Shown: positions 1 to 7,134 of the stretch, in pieces | Layout: every line of letters begins with the position of its first letter | Numbering within the stretch: the stretch's first letter is position 1 | From: UMGS1889 sp900556055 | GTDB taxonomy: Bacteria > Bacillota > Clostridia > Oscillospirales > Ruminococcaceae | Assembly (NCBI GenBank): GCA_902463265.1 | Contig: CABQEV010000035.1 | Location: 1 to 13,809, forward strand | Direction of reading: 5' to 3' | DNA: 13,809 nt | Translations under genes and position numbers: made by a program | The notes under the pieces: model-generated | Seen by the model: only the letters and a program-made list of their open reading frames with translations | What the model was told of the DNA's origin: nothing | Databases searched by the model: none

Positions 1-88
1 GTGTAGTCTCGATTTTTTTTGTTTTTCGAGTGTCTACTCTAAGGGGATTATATCAATTTGGAGGTCGGGGATATTTTTGTTTCAATAA
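1..88. other. Non-coding left edge with imperfect inverted repeat
   Basis: This short stretch lies downstream of the esterase gene stop and runs off the window edge. Bases 3-12 (GTAG and CTCGA) can pair with 26-37 (TCGAG and CTAC) around a T-rich loop, with a small internal bulge. On the esterase strand the loop is A-rich and no T-run follows the stem, so it is not a convincing terminator for that operon. The T-runs at 13-20 and 22-26 could be the tail of a plus-strand terminator that begins outside the window. I see no gene here. Confidence 0.3.
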
Positions 89-934
89 TCAAAGTCTGCC
101 GCCATAGCCGAACTTATTTCCGAGCCATGTTTTTACAAGCGGTATCCATGCCTGACATTCGGGCTGAATGCCGTATCCGCCTCTGTCACGGGTGAACTCA
201 TTGGCAAGGGCAAGACCGTGTCCGCCGTCGGGGAATATGTGCAGTTCGCAGCCTACGTTTTTCGCTTTAAGTGCCATTGCATACAAAAATGAATTTTCCG
301 AGGGAACAAGATCATCAGTGAATGTGTGCCAGATAAAAGCGGGCGGAGTTTTTTCCGTTACCTGCTTTTCGAGGGACATTTTTTCAAGCATGGGATCGCC
401 CGAAAGCTCGTCATAGCTCTTTCCGAGAAGTGCTTCAAATGAACCTCTGTGAGCATATTCGCCCGATGAGATAACGGGATAGCAGAGTATAGTTCCCGCA
501 GGACGGAGTTCATCTGCCGATAATCCGACTGAATTCGTGATGATATCTTCGCCGCAGAATATTCCATAGCTTGCAGCAAGATGTCCGCCTGCTGATCCGC
601 CTTCAATTATGATCTTGTCTGCCTGAATGTTCCATTCTTCAGCGTGTTCGCGGATAATTTTCCATGCGGCAGCGGCTTCGAGAAGCTGTGTCGGGTATAC
701 GGCAGGTCTGACGGAATATCTCAGTATAGCCGCATGATAGCCCATAGCTGTGAATTGAAGAGCCATAGGTTCGCCCTCTTTTGTGGATACGAATTCGTAT
801 CCGCCGCCGGGACAGATAAGTACTAAGGGACGGACGCTGTGTTCATAATCGGTCGATCCGTCGAGAATATAGACAGTGAGCGATGCATTATCGCCCGAGC
901 CTGCTGTTTTGATGGGAAAGTTTTTAATAAGCAT
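89..934 (-). CDS. Alpha/beta hydrolase, BD-FAE/acetylesterase-like
   Basis: This is a 281-residue serine hydrolase of the alpha/beta fold, closest in style to BD-FAE/acetyl-xylan esterase-like proteins, and probably a cytoplasmic deacylase of small acylated sugars because no signal peptide is visible. The oxyanion motif CPGGGY is at residues 41-46. The nucleophile elbow GGSAGG puts the catalytic Ser at 114, the acid is Asp207 or Asp208 in TDDLVP, and the His is 239 in GGHG. The ATG at 934 is preferred to an upstream start at 955 because AGGAGG sits just ahead of it. It begins one base after the AraC gene's stop codon, so translation is probably coupled. Family knowledge supports an esterase or peptidase-like hydrolase, but the substrate is not shown. 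Linkage to an AraC regulator and a MATE exporter suggests it acts on a carbohydrate ester or small acylated compound, which is inference. Confidence 0.85.
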   Translation of the reverse strand: MLIKNFPIKTAGSGDNASLTVYILDGSTDYEHSVRPLVLICPGGGYEFVSTKEGEPMALQFTAMGYHAAILRYSVRPAVYPTQLLEAAAAWKIIREHAEEWNIQADKIIIEGGSAGGHLAASYGIFCGEDIITNSVGLSADELRPAGTILCYPVISSGEYAHRGSFEALLGKSYDELSGDPMLEKMSLEKQVTEKTPPAFIWHTFTDDLVPSENSFLYAMALKAKNVGCELHIFPDGGHGLALANEFTRDRGGYGIQPECQAWIPLVKTWLGNKFGYGGRL

Positions 935-935
935 A

Positions 936-1826
936 TCAGTTTTCCTCCTGTGCATTTGCTTTGCTGCGGTAATCTCTTGGGGTGCATTTCATCAGCTTAA
1001 CGAATGTTTCCGTGAAATAGCTTGAATTGGAAAATCCGCATGCCGATGCGATATGTGTGATATTCTCACGGCTTTCTCTCAGCATATCGGTGCTTTTGGA
1101 AATGCGGTATTCATTGAGATATTCGATCGGAGTTTTGCCGAGATATTCCCTGAATATCGTGCAGCAGGCACTTCTGCATACCATGCCCGCTTCGGCGATA
1201 TCCTCCAGAGTTATCTTTTCGGCGTATCGCTGCTGGATATAACCGACCATGCTGCGGACGGATTCAAGCCTGCGTCTGTCGGGCTGTCTGCGGATCTCAG
1301 TTCCCTTGAAATGCTCATAGAGAAGTCCGCACAGCTTGTAGATGCTGCTCATGATGTCAAATCCGCAGCCGTCATACGGCCTTTCGGCACAGCTGCATAC
1401 CGTTTCGGCGAGCGATATCATGCTGCGTTCCGAGGCTATATTCTCGTGGAATATGCAGTACGGCGGGGAACCGTGTCCCGAGATCTTGTCAAGAAATATG
1501 CGGCAGATGCTCTGGTCCAGCAGCGACGGGTGAAATATCAGGCAGACAAATTCGCAGTCACACGGCTTTTCCCACCAGTTGTAATGCAGCTGACCCGAGT
1601 TCACCATTATCATGTCGCCTTCGCAGAGCGGGATATTTTCGCCGTTTACGTTGTACATCATGCTGCCTTTTCTGAGATATGCGAATTCAAAGTCCGTATG
1701 CCAGTGGTTGACGAATGAAAGTGTCGGATAATCATACTGATCAGATGTGAAAGACTTTATCGGCATATCGGGGACATTGTACTTTATTATCTCCGACTGA
1801 TTGTCGTTAAGCTCAGTTACCGGCAT
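936..1826 (-). CDS. AraC-family transcriptional regulator with cupin sensor domain
   Basis: This is a 296-residue one-component regulator. Residues about 20-100 form a cupin-like ligand domain; HWHTDFEF (41-48) and the GD turn at 70-71 match the beginning of AraC sensor domains. Residues about 190-290 carry the paired helix-turn-helix DNA-binding domain: ITLEDIAEAG (205-214) starts the first helix pair and ITHIASACGFSNSSYF (256-271) is the second, more conserved one. The ATG at 1826 follows AGAGGTGG at a good distance; an in-frame ATG at 1847 would put that site inside the gene. The first 10 bases overlap the end of the MATE gene, so it is co-transcribed and probably translationally coupled. 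It is unusually rich in cysteine (for example CRSACC at 217-222), which may or may not matter. It probably controls its own operon in response to a sugar-like ligand. The ligand is unknown. Confidence 0.9.
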   Translation of the reverse strand: MPVTELNDNQSEIIKYNVPDMPIKSFTSDQYDYPTLSFVNHWHTDFEFAYLRKGSMMYNVNGENIPLCEGDMIMVNSGQLHYNWWEKPCDCEFVCLIFHPSLLDQSICRIFLDKISGHGSPPYCIFHENIASERSMISLAETVCSCAERPYDGCGFDIMSSIYKLCGLLYEHFKGTEIRRQPDRRRLESVRSMVGYIQQRYAEKITLEDIAEAGMVCRSACCTIFREYLGKTPIEYLNEYRISKSTDMLRESRENITHIASACGFSNSSYFTETFVKLMKCTPRDYRSKANAQEEN

Positions 1827-3208
1827 ACTGCCACCTCTTTGCTGCATATGTCGGCTGACGGTTCTTCGGATTTTGTCAGGTTATTGAGCCAGAGATATTT
1901 CTTGTAATGTCTGTAAACAGCGGGCAGCTTTACTATCTCGTCGATGTTGATTAGGACGTAGACTGTTGCTGCGGGGAGCTTTAAAATAAATGCGGATATC
2001 AGTCCGATCGGGACAGTAACGCACCACATTGTTATCGTATCGCACTTGAAGCCGAACTTTGAGTCGCCGCCTGCGGGGAATATTCCCGAGATAACAGTCA
2101 TGTTCATTGCCTTGCCGATAACATAATAGGAGCTTACGACGAGCATTACTCTGAGATAGCTCTGAGCTTCTGCGGATATTGTAGTGAACATCGGAATGAA
2201 CGGTATAACGCAGAGAACTATTGCGCCCGACGCAGCACCGCATATCAGCGAAACTCTGCAAAGCCGTGAGCCGTATTCCCTTGCTTCGTCCAGCTTTCCC
2301 ATGCCGAGGAGCATTCCGACAAGAACGCCCGTTGCCGAAGAAACGCCCTCGCATACGCATATAGCGAGGTTCTTGATGATGTTTGCGATGGAGTTTGCAG
2401 CGGCTGCGTCAGTGCCCATATGTCCGAGGATCACTGTGTACATTGAAAAGCCTATGCCCCAGACAAGATTGTTTCCGAGGACGGGCATTGCATATTTGAG
2501 ATAATCGGAGCGAAGCACCTTGTCGGGGTGTATAATAAAGCCAAAGCGCAGGCGGACACTGTCCTTCCTGAGCATTATGATTACAGTCCATGCAAGCTCG
2601 GCTGCCTTTGCGATGACCGTTGCAAGAGCTGCACCTGCGACCTCCATTCTCGGGAAAAATCCCACTCCGAAGATAAGCAGCCAGTTCATAAGTATGTTCA
2701 GAACAACGGATACCGAGCTGATAAGCGAGCTTTTTCCCGCATGGCCGCAGTTTTTCATTATGCAGAGATATATCTGCGAGATGCCCTGGAGCAGGTAGGA
2801 AAGCGAAACTGTTTTGAGGTAGCGTGCGCCAAGCTCAATAAGTGTGCTGTCAGATGTGAAGAACTTCATGAGCGTTTCGGGAAAGAAAAATGCTGCGGCT
2901 GTGAATATCAGCGAGATCGGAGCGATTATGCCCATGCCGATGCCGAGTATCTTTTCAACAGCGTTTGTATCGCCCTTGCCGAAATACTGCGCCGCAAGTA
3001 TGGAAACGCCGCTTGTTACCGAGAAAACGAACAGGCTGAAAACGAACTGTATCTGTCCTGCGAGCGAAACTGCGGAAAGGCTGTCCTGATTGAGAAAGCC
3101 CATCATTATCGCATCGGAGAAGCTGACCAGCGCCATCATAAGCTGCTGGAGAGTTATAGGTATCACAAGGCTCAGAAGCTTGTGGCGGAAATCTTTTTTA
3201 TCTATCAT
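1817..3208 (-). CDS. MATE-family multidrug/metabolite exporter
   Basis: This is a 463-residue integral membrane protein of the multidrug and toxic compound extrusion family, which exports cationic drugs or metabolites driven by Na+ or H+. The length and about 12 hydrophobic segments are normal for the family. The N-terminus (FRHKLLSLVIPITLQQL followed by SFSDAIMMG) is the typical first helix and DxxMxG region, and a second half-repeat begins near residue 235 with YLKYAMPVLGNN. It is the first gene of a three-gene operon with the AraC regulator and esterase. The start at 3208 is the only reasonable ATG, but no Shine-Dalgarno sequence precedes it; the bases just upstream are AT-rich and belong to an interspersed repeat. 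The family is certain and the exported compound is not known. Confidence 0.92.
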   Translation of the reverse strand: MIDKKDFRHKLLSLVIPITLQQLMMALVSFSDAIMMGFLNQDSLSAVSLAGQIQFVFSLFVFSVTSGVSILAAQYFGKGDTNAVEKILGIGMGIIAPISLIFTAAAFFFPETLMKFFTSDSTLIELGARYLKTVSLSYLLQGISQIYLCIMKNCGHAGKSSLISSVSVVLNILMNWLLIFGVGFFPRMEVAGAALATVIAKAAELAWTVIIMLRKDSVRLRFGFIIHPDKVLRSDYLKYAMPVLGNNLVWGIGFSMYTVILGHMGTDAAAANSIANIIKNLAICVCEGVSSATGVLVGMLLGMGKLDEAREYGSRLCRVSLICGAASGAIVLCVIPFIPMFTTISAEAQSYLRVMLVVSSYYVIGKAMNMTVISGIFPAGGDSKFGFKCDTITMWCVTVPIGLISAFILKLPAATVYVLINIDEIVKLPAVYRHYKKYLWLNNLTKSEEPSADICSKEVAVCR

Positions 3209-3212
3209 TCTT

Positions 3213-3267
3213 TTATAATAAAAACCATTAGAATTATGGAGAAGGAATCAACGCAAAAGCTTTGATA
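3213..3267 (+). repeat. Interspersed 55-bp repeat, copy A
   Basis: This segment matches 13755-13809 in the same orientation at 52 of 55 positions. It begins with TTATAATAAAAACCATTAG and ends with CAAAAGCTTTGATA. The three differences lie close together at about 3245-3251. In this copy it is the left half of a larger imperfect palindrome. It ends four bases before the MATE start codon. No transposase or terminal duplication is visible, so its type (mobile miniature element, regulatory leader or other intergenic palindrome) is open. Confidence 0.85.
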
Positions 3268-3305
3268 TATGTGGTTTTGGGGCGAGAGATTCCCATAATT
3301 CAATG
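3226..3305. repeat. 80-bp imperfect palindrome in the MATE leader
   Basis: The left arm carries CATT, GAATTATG, GGAATC and CAAAA. The right arm carries their complements in reverse order: TTTTG (3275-3279), GATTCC (3288-3293), CATAATTC (3294-3301) and AATG (3302-3305). A five-base bulge on the left separates GAATTATG from GGAATC. Transcribed from the minus strand it would fold into a long stem ending about 17 bases before the MATE start codon. It is not followed by a T-run, so it is not a plain terminator. Confidence 0.65.
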
Positions 3306-3424
3306 TGTTTTTAGTATTATCCCCCTTTATAATATTGTAAATATAATTATATTCCATTTTGAAGCGAATTCTATAAGTATTTTATAAATTTTTATAACAA
3401 TAGTATATTTAACACCAAAAAGGC

Positions 3425-3453
3425 AAAAAAATGGGCAGCCGTGTGACTGCCCG
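3425..3453 (-). terminator. Intrinsic terminator of the PHP gene
   Basis: Read on the minus strand, a GGGCAG/CTGCCC stem (arms at 3447-3452 and 3433-3438) with an eight-base loop is followed after one base by seven T residues. This is a standard Rho-independent terminator about 85 bases after the PHP-gene stop. The opposite strand has no T-run, so it works for the minus strand only. Confidence 0.85.
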
Positions 3454-3536
3454 AAAGTATCATTTCAGTTCATATCTGATAAGGTGAATGTACATTATTA
3501 TCGCAGTAACGTGCTGCCCGAGCTTCCGTGAGCAGG

Positions 3537-4340
3537 TCAGAGATGTTCCATCGCCGGCTTTCTGTGCCTGTAAACGGCGTAATATCCGAAGCCTATCGAC
3601 TTTAACATTTCGCCGCAGCTTTCAAATCCGACACCGAGCGGTTCAGGCGTGTGTGCGTCCGAGCCGAATGTGATAAGCTCGCCGCCCAGCTCTTTATACC
3701 GCCTGAATACATCGAAGGACGGATTAGGCTCGTCAGATCCCTTTGCAAGCACGCCCGTGTTGCATTCAAGAGCCTTTCCGTCGCTGATGATAAGGCGGAG
3801 GATCTCGTCGATATAGTCGGCGTACTGCCTGTAAGAACAGGTCAGTCCGTGATCTCTGCCGTAGCGGGTGATGTAGTCGAGATGTCCCAGAACATCGTAG
3901 CATTTTATGTTCTTTATGCGGCTGTACATCACTTCAAAATACCGTTCATATGAGTGCTTTCCGTGCATCTCAAAATACTCGGGATAATATGGGTCAAGCC
4001 CGTCGATAAAATGTATCGAACCTATCACAAGGTCAAAATCGTAATTGTCCGCAAGCTTATAAAGATATTCCGAGATATGGTTCTGAAGTCCCAGCTCAAT
4101 GCCTGTGGATATGTCGATTTTATCGGAATATTCGGCTTTCAGACGTTTCATTTCGGTCATATATTTCGGGATATCAAGCTCAAAATCTATATCGGAAACA
4201 ACATCGTGATCGTGATGGTCGGTGATGCAGATGTGCTTGATCCCAAGCGAAACAGCCCTGTTTATCTGATCTTCGGGAGGTGTTTCGCTGTCCCCCGAAA
4301 AGGACGTATGCAGATGCTGGTCGGCATAATATTCAAACAT
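3537..4340 (-). CDS. PHP-domain phosphoesterase, histidinol-phosphatase (HisJ/HisK) family
   Basis: This is a 267-residue cytoplasmic metal-dependent phosphoesterase of the polymerase and histidinol phosphatase (PHP) family. Members of the HisK type convert L-histidinol phosphate to histidinol. The metal ligands are visible: HLH (9-11), TDHHD (40-44), Glu82 in GIELG, His110 in GSIHF, His153 in GHLDY, and the final D228/H230 in GSDAHTPEPLG. Length is normal for the family and all motifs are intact, so it should be active. The ATG at 4340 has AAAGGAG a proper distance upstream. The gene stands alone, with its own promoter and terminator and no other his genes nearby. The histidinol-phosphatase label is therefore a family-level call; another small phosphate ester remains possible. 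Confidence 0.88.
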   Translation of the reverse strand: MFEYYADQHLHTSFSGDSETPPEDQINRAVSLGIKHICITDHHDHDVVSDIDFELDIPKYMTEMKRLKAEYSDKIDISTGIELGLQNHISEYLYKLADNYDFDLVIGSIHFIDGLDPYYPEYFEMHGKHSYERYFEVMYSRIKNIKCYDVLGHLDYITRYGRDHGLTCSYRQYADYIDEILRLIISDGKALECNTGVLAKGSDEPNPSFDVFRRYKELGGELITFGSDAHTPEPLGVGFESCGEMLKSIGFGYYAVYRHRKPAMEHL

Positions 4341-4372
4341 TTTTATCGCTCCTTTATGTACAATATAAGTAT

Positions 4373-4401
4373 ATTATACAGCTGTTATGCGGTGATGTCA
4401 A
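4373..4401 (-). promoter_or_regulatory. Consensus sigma-A promoter for the PHP gene
   Basis: On the minus strand the region reads TTGACA, a 17-base spacer, then TATAAT, a perfect match to the vegetative consensus. It lies about 33 bases upstream of the PHP start codon, leaving a short leader that contains the ribosome binding site. It predicts strong, probably constitutive transcription. Confidence 0.9.
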
Positions 4402-4411
4402 TAACGCAGCA

Positions 4412-4440
4412 AAGCCCGCATCGCAATACGACACAGGCTT
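4412..4440 (-). terminator. Possible weak terminator hairpin after the amino acid permease operon
   Basis: A 12-pair stem (some G-T pairs; AAGCC and GGCTT at the base) with a five-base loop lies about 30 bases after the stop of the last permease gene. On the minus strand only TTT follows the stem, so the terminator would be weak, and some read-through into the PHP gene is possible. Confidence 0.4.
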
Positions 4441-4470
4441 CGGAGATATTATTATAATTAAGGAGCGTTT

Positions 4471-5244
4471 TTATGCGGCGGCTTTTACGGCTGCCTTTCT
4501 GACTTTAGGCTTCTGCATACGTCTTACGATGCAGGAAAGCGTGAAGTTCACGATAAAATAGAATACACACGCAAGCCCGCAGAGAGCGAATACATCGGAG
4601 ACATTCTGTGATGTAAATCCCGTGTATCTCGGTGAGATCTGAATGACCTGGAACGTTCTGCCAAGAAGCTCTGCAACTGCTATGTTCGCAACATAGGAAG
4701 TATCCTTGATAGTCGTGATGACCTGGCTTAAAAGCGTCGGGATAATGTTCTTGAATGTCTGCGGGAGAACGACATAGATAAGCGTCTGGACGAAGTTGAA
4801 GCCCTGCGAATATGCCGCCTCAAACTGTCCCTTCGGGATAGAGTTCAGACCGCCTCTGATTATCTCGGCGATAACCGATGATGTGAACAGAACAAGTGCG
4901 ATCACGGCTTTGATAAGCAGTGCGACCTCAGTTCTTGAATTGCCGATAAGCTGTGCAAAATCCGTTGATACATCGACTGACGGGAAATATACAAGACCTA
5001 TGAATATCCAGAGCATAAGCGGAGTGTTGCGGAATATCTCTATGTATGCGACCGACAGCCACTTGAATATCTTGGTTCCGGGGCTGTTGCAGTAATTTCT
5101 TGCAAGTGCCAGCACGGAACCGATGATAATTCCGAAAACTACCGCAAAAACGGCGATCACAAGGGTAAATGCAAGTCCCTTCAGAAGATAGCTTAAAATG
5201 CTGCCGTTTGTTATCATTCTGATGCTGCCCATTATCTTATCCAA
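4471..5244 (-). CDS. Polar amino acid ABC importer, permease subunit (HisM/GlnP type)
   Basis: This is a 257-residue inner membrane permease for polar amino acid uptake, the second of two in the operon. It has about five hydrophobic helices, the family's TLVIAVFAVVFGIIIG first helix, the FRNTP motif (71-75) and the EAA loop EAAYSQGF (142-149) that contacts the ATPase. The start is uncertain. A GTG at 5253 opens the frame but overlaps the GAGGTGA ribosome site, so the TTG at 5244, a few bases after that site, is preferred; an ATG at 5232 is the other choice. The C-terminus is basic and alanine-rich. It starts about 30 bases after the partner permease and should form a heterodimer with it. Confidence 0.9.
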   Translation of the reverse strand: MDKIMGSIRMITNGSILSYLLKGLAFTLVIAVFAVVFGIIIGSVLALARNYCNSPGTKIFKWLSVAYIEIFRNTPLMLWIFIGLVYFPSVDVSTDFAQLIGNSRTEVALLIKAVIALVLFTSSVIAEIIRGGLNSIPKGQFEAAYSQGFNFVQTLIYVVLPQTFKNIIPTLLSQVITTIKDTSYVANIAVAELLGRTFQVIQISPRYTGFTSQNVSDVFALCGLACVFYFIVNFTLSCIVRRMQKPKVRKAAVKAAA

Positions 5245-5274
5245 TTTTCTCACCTCGTTTACGGCAAAGCGGTA

Positions 5275-6036
5275 TCATATGCCGTTTTTTATCATTTCGT
5301 CAAGCTCGGCGTCGGATATATCGTCGGGCTTCTTTTTATTGGTGTTTGTCGGCTTTGCCGTATCCTTTTCCTTGAGCTTCTGCTCCCATTTCGATGCAAG
5401 TGTTGAGAGCGGGAAGCATATCACGAAGAAGATAACACCGCCGATGATATAACCCTGACCTGCTGCGGATGCCGTACCTTCGCCTACTGCAAATGCATTC
5501 GTTCTGGATATAAGATCGACTGCACCGCCTGCGAGGAACATACATGATGTATTCTTGATAAGGTTTACGACCTGATTTACCATAGGCGGGAGGATTATCC
5601 TCAGCGTCTGCGGAAGAACGATCAGGAACATGGTCTGAAGCTGGCTGAATCCCTGGGAATAAGCAGCCTCGCTCTGCCCCTTCGGTACTGAATATATTCC
5701 CGCACGGACAACCTCTGAGATATATGCGCCGTGGTATATGCCAAGAGCGATTATGCCGCAGAGAAGTGCGGAAAATCCCTTTACTCCCGCAAATGTCACG
5801 CTGTAAAACAGAAAAAGTGCCTGAAGCATTACGGGCGTATTCTGAATGAATTCAACGTATATTCTCGAAATGACTTCGAGCGGTTTTCTGCCGCTTGTTG
5901 CCATCAGACCGAAGATAATGCCGAGTATCATTGCGATAACAAGTCCGAAAAATGCCATTACTATCGTTGATACGGTTCCGTCGATGAACGCCTGTCTGTG
6001 CGTCCAGATCAGATTCCATTTTGCGGGATCAAACAT
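5275..6036 (-). CDS. Polar amino acid ABC importer, permease subunit (HisQ/GlnP type)
   Basis: This is a 253-residue membrane permease and the first of two in the operon. Its features are the first helix TIVMAFFGLVIAMILG, the FIQNTP motif (63-68), and the EAA loop EAAYSQGF (123-130), which is identical to its partner over eight residues and suggests an old duplication. After the last helix it has a charged, hydrophilic tail of about 35 residues rich in K, D and E. The ATG at 6036 is preferred because GGTG lies six bases upstream and the protein then begins like its family; the longer open frame up to 6084 runs through a hairpin and would add 16 unlikely residues. The gene lies downstream of the binding-protein gene, separated by strong secondary structure. 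Confidence 0.9.
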   Translation of the reverse strand: MFDPAKWNLIWTHRQAFIDGTVSTIVMAFFGLVIAMILGIIFGLMATSGRKPLEVISRIYVEFIQNTPVMLQALFLFYSVTFAGVKGFSALLCGIIALGIYHGAYISEVVRAGIYSVPKGQSEAAYSQGFSQLQTMFLIVLPQTLRIILPPMVNQVVNLIKNTSCMFLAGGAVDLISRTNAFAVGEGTASAAGQGYIIGGVIFFVICFPLSTLASKWEQKLKEKDTAKPTNTNKKKPDDISDAELDEMIKNGI

Positions 6037-6061
6037 AATCATCACCATCTTTACTTCGTTT

Positions 6062-6116
6062 TGCGCCGCTGAAAGATGACACAAGCATCACGCTTATGTA
6101 TTCTTTCAGCGGCGCA
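6062..6116. promoter_or_regulatory. Large hairpin between binding-protein and permease genes
   Basis: A perfect 15-bp stem (TGCGCCGCTGAAAGA at 6062-6076 with its complement at 6102-6116) continues, after a two-base mismatch, into a further eight pairs with one mismatch and a five-base loop. No T-run follows on either strand. The position just after a binding-protein gene fits an RNA-stabilising or partial-termination hairpin that keeps the binding protein more abundant than the permeases. That role is inferred. Confidence 0.75.
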
Positions 6117-6134
6117 GAAAATTCATCTGCGCCG
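6110..6134. promoter_or_regulatory. Alternative hairpin overlapping the large hairpin
   Basis: CGGCGCAGA (6110-6118) pairs perfectly with TCTGCGCCG (6126-6134) around a seven-base loop. Its left arm shares bases 6110-6116 with the right arm of the large hairpin at 6062-6116, so the two structures cannot form fully at the same time. Confidence 0.65.
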
Positions 6135-6157
6135 AAGATCAAATTATCGTGAACGGA

Positions 6158-7084
6158 TCATTCAAGACCGAATTCAGCGATGTAAGCGTCAATTGTTCCG
6201 TCCTCGAGCCATGTGCTGATAAGGCTGTCGATAGGAGCGGAAAGCTCGGAGCCTTTCTTTGTTGCAACGCCGTATTCCTGCGGTGCGAAAGTATCTTCGA
6301 TATAGCTGCGGTCATCTGTCTTGAAGTTTGCGAGGATAGACTTATCAACGCAGAACGCATCGACTGTGCCTGCTGCCATAGCGTTTGAGATAGCGGGATA
6401 ATCACCGAACTGCTCAAATGTAGTGCCGCCCTCATTGAAGGACGAGATATCGAAATCAGCTGAGGACTCGGGAACTGTGTAATCACCGAAAAGTCCCTTT
6501 TCGCTCATTGTCTTTGCAAGGTTATATGCAGATGTTGAACCTGTGGAAACGCCGATCTTCTTGCCTACGAGACCGTCAACATTTGTGATGCCGTCTGCTG
6601 TTTCAACGAGGACTGTAACCGCATCCGTATAATAAGGAGTGGAGAAATCCCAGCTCTTCTTTCTTTCGTCTGTGATAGTGAATGTTGCGATAACGCAGTC
6701 AAGATCGCCCGAATCGAGAAGCTCTGTTCTTGTTGCAGCCGTAACGGTTGTGAATTCAACGTCCTTGAATCCGAGGCTGTCAGCGATCTTCTTTGCAAGC
6801 TCGACCTCCATTCCGCTGTATTCACCGGAAAGGGGATCCTTATATCCGAAGCCGATAACGGAATCCTTAACTCCGACCTTCAGAACCTTGTCTGCATATG
6901 CGGAATTATCGGCTGCAGCGGATGTTTCTTCGCTTTCCGCGCTGCCTGCATCGGAAGCGGCTGCGCTTGTATCGGCAGATGCCGCTGTTGTTGTTTCGGA
7001 AGATCCTGAAGAAGAACCGCAGGCAGTCATACCCGCAAGACAGCAAACTGCGAGAATTGCTGAAGCATATTTTCTGAATTTCAT
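6158..7084 (-). CDS. Polar amino acid ABC importer, substrate-binding lipoprotein
   Basis: This is a 308-residue family 3 extracellular solute-binding protein (SBP_bac_3), which captures an amino acid outside the cell and hands it to the two permeases. A signal peptide (residues 1-21) ends in the lipobox MTAC, so Cys22 should be lipidated. A low-complexity S/T/A/E linker (23-62) follows, then the two-lobed binding domain with VLKVGVKD (67-74), GMEVELAKKIA (91-101), ATRTELLDSGDLD (117-129) containing the ligand-carboxylate Arg119, and the WDFSTPYY signature (145-152). Start at the ATG 7084 is set by AAAGGAAAG upstream; a GTG at 7093 is possible but lies too near that site. Glutamate, glutamine or another polar amino acid is likely, but the exact ligand cannot be read here. 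Confidence 0.93.
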   Translation of the reverse strand: MKFRKYASAILAVCCLAGMTACGSSSGSSETTTAASADTSAAASDAGSAESEETSAAADNSAYADKVLKVGVKDSVIGFGYKDPLSGEYSGMEVELAKKIADSLGFKDVEFTTVTAATRTELLDSGDLDCVIATFTITDERKKSWDFSTPYYTDAVTVLVETADGITNVDGLVGKKIGVSTGSTSAYNLAKTMSEKGLFGDYTVPESSADFDISSFNEGGTTFEQFGDYPAISNAMAAGTVDAFCVDKSILANFKTDDRSYIEDTFAPQEYGVATKKGSELSAPIDSLISTWLEDGTIDAYIAEFGLE

Positions 7085-7134
7085 AGTAAACACTTTCCTT
7101 TCAACACTTTATTACTGAACGGCAATGCCGATCA

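Larger units (their letters stand above)
3209..3424. other. AT-rich leader/promoter region of the MATE operon
   Basis: This non-coding region lies between the MATE start codon and the PHP-gene terminator. It holds the 80-bp imperfect palindrome (3226-3305) and then a very AT-rich stretch. On the minus strand a TATAAT hexamer occurs at 3346-3351, but no good -35 lies at the right distance. A weak alternative, TTTACA followed by TAATAC, lies closer to the gene. A promoter must exist here for the minus-strand operon, but I cannot place it firmly. Confidence 0.4.

Noticed and set aside
1..40. Terminator for the esterase operon
   Set aside because: The inverted repeat has an A-rich loop on that strand and no T-run after the stem.
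1053..1718. A 221-codon plus-strand open frame across the AraC gene
   Set aside because: It is antisense to a well-supported regulator and shows no family features.
2528..3265. A 245-codon plus-strand open frame across the MATE gene
   Set aside because: It is antisense to a clear 463-residue MATE protein, rich in Cys/His/Tyr with no domain, and has no promoter or ribosome site of its own.
3213..3305. Insertion sequence or miniature transposon end
   Set aside because: No transposase gene and no target-site duplication can be seen, and only two copies are visible. A mobile origin is possible but unproved.
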